NCBI GenBank assembly: GCA_937952925.1
Contig: CALFYA010000342.1
Location: forward strand, 1-8,852
Source of the DNA: an uncultured Moraxellaceae bacterium
Lineage (GTDB): Bacteria > Pseudomonadota > Gammaproteobacteria > Pseudomonadales > Moraxellaceae
Reading direction: 5' to 3'
DNA: 8,852 bases
In this document: piece after piece, positions 5,492-8,852 of the stretch
How positions within the stretch are numbered: position 1 is the first letter of the stretch
How the letters are laid out: each line of letters begins with the position of its first letter
Made by a program: the position numbers and the translations under genes
The notes under the pieces: generated by a model
The model's database searches: none
Told to the model about the DNA's origin: nothing
What the model saw: only the letters and a program-made list of their open reading frames with translations

Positions 5492-6426
5492 TGAATTTTA
5501 ACGGTCAAAATGCACAGCAGGTATTGCGTGCACTGTTTACCAATCTGTCCAAAGTGTATCAAGGAGCGTTTGATACCGCTGCACCAGACTGGGATCAAGT
5601 GGCAACCCTTGTGCCAAGCAACAGTAAAACCAACGATTATGCGTGGATGCAAAAATTCCCGCGCATGAAAGAGTGGGTGGGTGAAAAGACCCTGAAAAAG
5701 CTGTCTGGTCATACCTATAGCTTGACCAACCGTGACTTTGAAGCCACGGTCGAAGTTGACCGCAACGACATCGAAGACGACAACCTTGGTATCTACGCAC
5801 CAATGGCACAGTCGGCAGGTGAGTCTGCCAAGCTGTGGCCTGATGATTTGGTGTTTACCTGCCTGACCAAAGGGTTTAGCCAAAAGTGCTATGACGATGC
5901 CAACTTTTACAGCGCCTCGCACAAGGTGATTGGCAGCGATAAAAAAACTCGCACCGACTCCAACCTGCTCGTTGCTCCATTGAGTATTGCCACTTTAGCC
6001 GATGCCCAAGCCAGTTTCGGCGCTGCTCGTACCCTGCTGCGTGGTCGCAAGGACGAAGAAGGCCGCCCACTCAAGTTGATGCCGAGCCTGTTGGTTGTGC
6101 CACCAGCTCTTGAAGACATCGCCAACGCACTGATGACGGTTGACCGACTCGAAGATGGTAAACCCAACCCCTATAAAGGTGCGGCAAAGGTGCTGGTGTC
6201 GGCTTGGCTGTTGACCGATACCGAGTGGCACTTGCTCGATACCACCCGTGTCATCAAGCCGATTGTTTTCCAGCAGCGCAAAAAGCCCACTTTTGTGCAG
6301 CAAACTGATCAGCAGTCTGACAGCGTGTTTATGCAAAAGAGCTTCCGCTTTGGTGCAGAAGCACGGGGCGAAGCAGGCTATGGTCTGTGGCAGTTGGCAG
6401 TTGGCTCAACTGGGGCTGGTGCGTAA
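5491..6426 (+). CDS. Mu-like major head subunit (gpT)
   Basis: This 311-residue protein is close in size to Mu T and carries recognisable family segments: the MNFNGQNAQQVLRALFTNLS start, the NDYAWMQKFPRMKEWVGEK block from N48, the EATVEVDRNDIEDDNLG segment, NFYSASHKV, the LRGRKDEEGRPL loop, the LLVVPPALED strand, and the C-terminal RFGAEARGEAGYGLWQLA. It forms the icosahedral shell around the scaffold. The start is ATG 5491, with GGAG at 5479-5482; a GTG 18 bases upstream is in frame but has no SD. It starts in the TAATG overlap with the previous gene and ends in a TAATG overlap with DUF1320. Confidence 0.95.
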   Translation: MNFNGQNAQQVLRALFTNLSKVYQGAFDTAAPDWDQVATLVPSNSKTNDYAWMQKFPRMKEWVGEKTLKKLSGHTYSLTNRDFEATVEVDRNDIEDDNLGIYAPMAQSAGESAKLWPDDLVFTCLTKGFSQKCYDDANFYSASHKVIGSDKKTRTDSNLLVAPLSIATLADAQASFGAARTLLRGRKDEEGRPLKLMPSLLVVPPALEDIANALMTVDRLEDGKPNPYKGAAKVLVSAWLLTDTEWHLLDTTRVIKPIVFQQRKKPTFVQQTDQQSDSVFMQKSFRFGAEARGEAGYGLWQLAVGSTGAGA

Positions 6427-6854
6427 TGTACGCCACACTTGAGCGGATGATTGCTCGTTTTGGTGAACACGAAGTTATCGGGATCACCGACAACGAACAG
6501 CCGTACACAAACCAGATCAACGTTGAAAAGCTGACGGCAGCAATGGATATGGCCAATAGCGAGATTGATGGTTATCTGTCTACTCGATATGCCGTGCCTG
6601 TCCAGTCTGCCCCTGCTTTTTTGGTGGGTCTGGCTTGTGATTTGACACGATACCACGCTGCTGTGGGCAGCGCTCGTTTCACCGAGCGTGATGAGGTGCG
6701 GTATAAAGCGGCGGTTAAAACGCTGGAGAATATCGCATCTGGCAAGCTTGGTATCGGAATCACTCCAAACGGTGGCAAACCTGCTGCTGCATCCGCTCAA
6801 GATGTGATTATGACCAACGTGCGCCCGAATGACTTCGGGCGTGGGGGGTGGTGA
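6426..6854 (+). CDS. DUF1320 family protein (Mu gp36-like, neck/head-completion)
   Basis: This 142-residue helical protein is a DUF1320 member, the Mu gp36 family. The start MYATLERMIARFGEHEVI and the following TDNEQPYTNQINVEKLTAAM, EIDGYLSTRYAVP and LACDLTRYHA segments are characteristic. Such proteins sit just downstream of the major head protein and probably act as connector or head-completion parts. The start is ATG 6426, overlapping the T stop; earlier in-frame codons are inside T and unneeded. An 8-bp hairpin forms near its 3' end, just before the next SD. I see no equivalent of Mu gp35 between T and this gene. Confidence 0.9.
   Translation: MYATLERMIARFGEHEVIGITDNEQPYTNQINVEKLTAAMDMANSEIDGYLSTRYAVPVQSAPAFLVGLACDLTRYHAAVGSARFTERDEVRYKAAVKTLENIASGKLGIGITPNGGKPAAASAQDVIMTNVRPNDFGRGGW
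6822..6841 (+). promoter_or_regulatory. Perfect 8-bp hairpin before the DUF1834 ribosome site
   Basis: CGCCCGAA (6822-6829) and TTCGGGCG (6834-6841) are separated by TGAC, and G-U and U-G pairs can add two more pairs. It lies in the last codons of DUF1320 and immediately before GGGGGG (6843-6848), the SD of the next gene. There is no U-tract, so it does not terminate. It could block or meter the next start, be an RNase cut point, or be a by-product of the coding sequence. Confidence 0.4.
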
Positions 6855-6855
6855 C

Positions 6856-7449
6856 ATGCTGCCCCTCGCCCAAATCGAACAAGCAATCAAAGATGCGATT
6901 CACGCATTAAACCGACCCTATCTGAAAGAAATTAAGACTTATGCGGGCGATTTTGATTTTAACGATGACCGTGAATTTGCGCAGGTTGTCAAACGCTTTC
7001 CCGCCGTCTGGACAACATTCGATGGCTCAGGCAAACCCGAAAAACTGGGCGCTCGTAAGTACAAAATTCCCCTGACCTTTAGCGTCATTGTTGGCGCTCG
7101 TTCAATCCGTTCTGAGGAGTCGTCACGTCATGGCACAACTGTGGGTGGTGAGGTAGTCGATGTTGGCACTTTTGGACTTGTTAACGATGTGCTGGCCGCA
7201 GTGCTGGCGCAAAACTTCGGCATCGAGGCGATCCGCCCTTTTGAGCTTGGACAGCTTCGGACGATTTTTAATACAAAAACTCAAAGCGAAGCGGTGTCTG
7301 TGCTCGCACAGTCGTTTACGACCGACTGCACAATCTGCGTTCGCACTGACGAAGACAACACCGCTGAGTATATAGAAAAAGTCAATATTGACTACATCCA
7401 TGCAGACCGCGTGATTGCTGGCGACTTGGTCGAGGTGCAGCATGGCTGA
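6856..7449 (+). CDS. DUF1834 family protein (Mu gp37-like)
   Basis: This 197-residue protein matches the DUF1834 family (Mu gp37) in size and order, directly after DUF1320. Recognisable features are the start MLPLAQIEQAIKDAIHA, the KRFPAVWTTFDGSG block, the strand YKIPLTFSVIVGARS, the EEVVDVGTFGLVNDV-like helix and the conserved-looking C-terminal strand ending with the IDYIHADRVIAGDL segment. The family is thought to take part in head-tail joining. I start at ATG 6856, with a G-rich SD (6843-6848) at seven bases. An in-frame ATG at 6829 would overlap DUF1320 more and has no SD. The stop overlaps the next start by 8 bases. Confidence 0.88.
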   Translation: MLPLAQIEQAIKDAIHALNRPYLKEIKTYAGDFDFNDDREFAQVVKRFPAVWTTFDGSGKPEKLGARKYKIPLTFSVIVGARSIRSEESSRHGTTVGGEVVDVGTFGLVNDVLAAVLAQNFGIEAIRPFELGQLRTIFNTKTQSEAVSVLAQSFTTDCTICVRTDEDNTAEYIEKVNIDYIHADRVIAGDLVEVQHG

Positions 7450-7798
7450 TTTTAATATCAAGGTCGGCAACAGCTTCGACATCGAAGGACTGTATGAAAT
7501 CAATACCGGCACAGATGATGCGCCAGTATGGGAAGCTGTTCCGCTTGATAGCATTCAAATCGACTGTGATTTAAAAGACTCGGCAAATAGTTTGCTGGCC
7601 TCGCTTACTGTTACCAAACAGCAAACTGTGGGCATGTATAAACTGAGTCTAAACCCAGCTCAAACCGCAGTACTCAAGCCCACAAAAATGGCTGTGCTCG
7701 ATGTGCGCATGTCAACAAATGATGGTGCTAGTGTCTTTAACACAGACCGCTTCACGGTTGAAATTGAAGGTGTAGTGACTGTGCGGGGTGCGGTATGA
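7442..7798 (+). CDS. Small beta-rich phage protein (BppU-N/Ig-like), hypothetical
   Basis: This 118-residue protein opens with MADFNIKVGNSFDIEGLYEI and has the repeated pattern of short beta strands (SFDIEG, PVWEAVPLDSIQIDCDLKD, SLLASLTVT, GMYKLSL, MAVLDVRMS, RFTVEIEGVV) seen in small Ig-like or BppU N-terminal phage baseplate and tail-adaptor proteins. I do not recognise a named family with certainty. GAGG (7432-7435) is six bases upstream of the ATG at 7442. It overlaps DUF1834 by 8 bases and the fibre gene by 4 bases (ATGA), so all three are coupled. In Mu the genes after gp37 are gp38 and the tail sheath; here they are this protein and a fibre. It may anchor the fibre to the virion, which is inference from context. 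Confidence 0.6.
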   Translation: MADFNIKVGNSFDIEGLYEINTGTDDAPVWEAVPLDSIQIDCDLKDSANSLLASLTVTKQQTVGMYKLSLNPAQTAVLKPTKMAVLDVRMSTNDGASVFNTDRFTVEIEGVVTVRGAV

Positions 7799-8852
7799 CG
7801 ACGCGCACGGCTTTAGTACAGTACCGCGCACGCATGGTGCTAAAGCAAGTTGGCACGATGCGTCAGACCGTTTTGCGCGTTGCTCCAATCGTGGTGTCCA
7901 CTGGTGATGGGGCGTCTTTGCCAATTGCCCAGTCTGATGTTATTGGGTTGCCTGCTGCTTTATCTGGTCTGCAAGAGCAGCTCACAGAGACGCAAACACT
8001 GGCACAGACCAATCAACTCAATATTGGTCTAAAAGCTGATCAAGTCGATTTAGATACTACCGCCCAGCAAGTCGAGACAAACCGCCTTGCTTTACTCAAT
8101 AAAGCCGACCTGACCGCACTGGCAACACTCACCGCTTTGGTTGGCACTAAAGCAGATCAGTCATACGTCAATGATCAGATTGCAGCTTTAGTGGGTACAG
8201 ATGGTCAAGTACTGGCCGCAATCCAAGCGATTGCAACGGAGCTGGCCAACGCTGAAGGCGTGCTCGAGGCGCTAGATCAAACCGTTGCAAACCGCGTGCG
8301 CTTTGATGTTGCCACCCAAGCTCTCACAGCCCTGCAAAAATCTAACGCTCGTACAAACATTGGCGCGGAAGAAGCTGGTGAAGCTGCTCGGCTGATTGCA
8401 CTGATTACCGCAGCCAGTATTGGCGCAGCAACAGCGGCGCAAGGCGCAAAAGCTGACACCGCACTGCAAAGTGCTGATGTTGCACCCGTAGCCCTATCTG
8501 GTCTTTTTAGCTCACTTGCTGGGCAGACAGGCATTTTTACTGTGGTGTTTGCAGGTTATACCGCTGGGTCAAATGCAGTTATTACTGCTGCTGATTCCTT
8601 GGGGACAATGCTGCGTAAACTGCAAGCCCAAATCACTGCTATTCAATCTAGCGTCCCTACCTATTTATACAGCACCGTTATTACAACATACAGAAATGTC
8701 GGCCTCACATCTGGCAATAGTCTGTCTGTATTTAATGGCAATCTGGTTTATGCAGCAGGTGTATTACAGCTCAACGATATTTTGCATATCGACGTTTGGG
8801 TCAAAACATCAGGCTCAACAACGGGCACAGTACAAATGCGTCTTGCCGTCAA
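7795..8852 (+). CDS. Tail-fibre-like protein, N-terminal part (runs off window)
   Basis: An open frame from ATG 7795 runs to the window edge with no stop, giving 352 residues of a partial protein. Residues about 50-170 are heptad-like and rich in Ala, Leu and Gln, with three KAD units (residues 80, 103 and 119), suggesting a trimeric coiled coil or fibre shaft. Next comes an LTALQKSNARTNIGAEEAGE segment ending near residue 195; the QxxNARxNIGA style is common in phage tail fibres. After a further helical repeat (ITAIQSSVPTYLYSTV) the last visible part (GLTSGNSLSVFNGNLVYAAG) is beta-rich, like a receptor-binding tip. It starts in a 4-base ATGA overlap with the small beta protein. It may be a spike or fibre; the receptor-binding end lies outside the window. 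Confidence 0.65.
   Translation, partial: MTTRTALVQYRARMVLKQVGTMRQTVLRVAPIVVSTGDGASLPIAQSDVIGLPAALSGLQEQLTETQTLAQTNQLNIGLKADQVDLDTTAQQVETNRLALLNKADLTALATLTALVGTKADQSYVNDQIAALVGTDGQVLAAIQAIATELANAEGVLEALDQTVANRVRFDVATQALTALQKSNARTNIGAEEAGEAARLIALITAASIGAATAAQGAKADTALQSADVAPVALSGLFSSLAGQTGIFTVVFAGYTAGSNAVITAADSLGTMLRKLQAQITAIQSSVPTYLYSTVITTYRNVGLTSGNSLSVFNGNLVYAAGVLQLNDILHIDVWVKTSGSTTGTVQMRLAV

Noticed and set aside
7003..7012. GCCGTCTGGA, close to the Neisseria uptake sequence
   Set aside because: It differs from GCCGTCTGAA, occurs once and lies inside the DUF1834 gene as ordinary codons.

Overview
The window is the head-morphogenesis segment of a Mu-like transposable phage or prophage, read left to right on the + strand. 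Gene order matches the Mu block from gp29 to gp37: portal (DUF935/gp29), MuF-type minor head protein (gp30/F), virion morphogenesis protein G, protease I with a nested scaffold start, a small decoration-like protein, major head protein T, then DUF1320 (gp36) and DUF1834 (gp37) neck or head-completion proteins. Most genes touch or overlap their neighbour (8-nt, 4-nt and 1-nt overlaps) and carry good Shine-Dalgarno sequences, as in a tightly coupled late operon. The host looks like a Gram-negative proteobacterium of moderate GC. I see no clear species signature: there is no true Neisseria DUS and no true Pasteurellaceae USS, so I leave the genus open.

Layout: 1-235 is a short leader holding the possible tail of an upstream gene, several hairpins, and an 11-bp inverted repeat directly against the portal start codon. 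236-3197 holds portal and MuF. 3194-3305 is a F/G junction that carries, on the MINUS strand, a tRNA-like RNA preceded by a good sigma70-like promoter whose predicted +1 falls on the first base of its acceptor-like stem. 3305-3781 is gene G. 3782-3991 is a non-coding gap with short direct repeats and a Rho-independent terminator, where Mu has its late promoter P_I. 3992-7449 runs from the protease through DUF1834. 7442-8852 departs from Mu: instead of gp38 and the tail sheath there is a small beta-rich (BppU-N/Ig-like) protein and a long fibre-like gene that runs off the window.

How the parts work together: the portal forms the packaging vertex. MuF and G are minor head and completion proteins. 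The I protein gives a protease (full length) and, from an internal start, a scaffold around which T assembles. The small protein after I may decorate the capsid. DUF1320 and DUF1834 probably close the neck for tail joining. The most interesting points are the antisense tRNA-like element next to a MuF gene whose C-terminal part resembles the BECR nuclease-type domains often fused to MuF proteins, the nested scaffold start, the recurring AANSQ motif in portal and scaffold, and the structured RNA leader before the portal.
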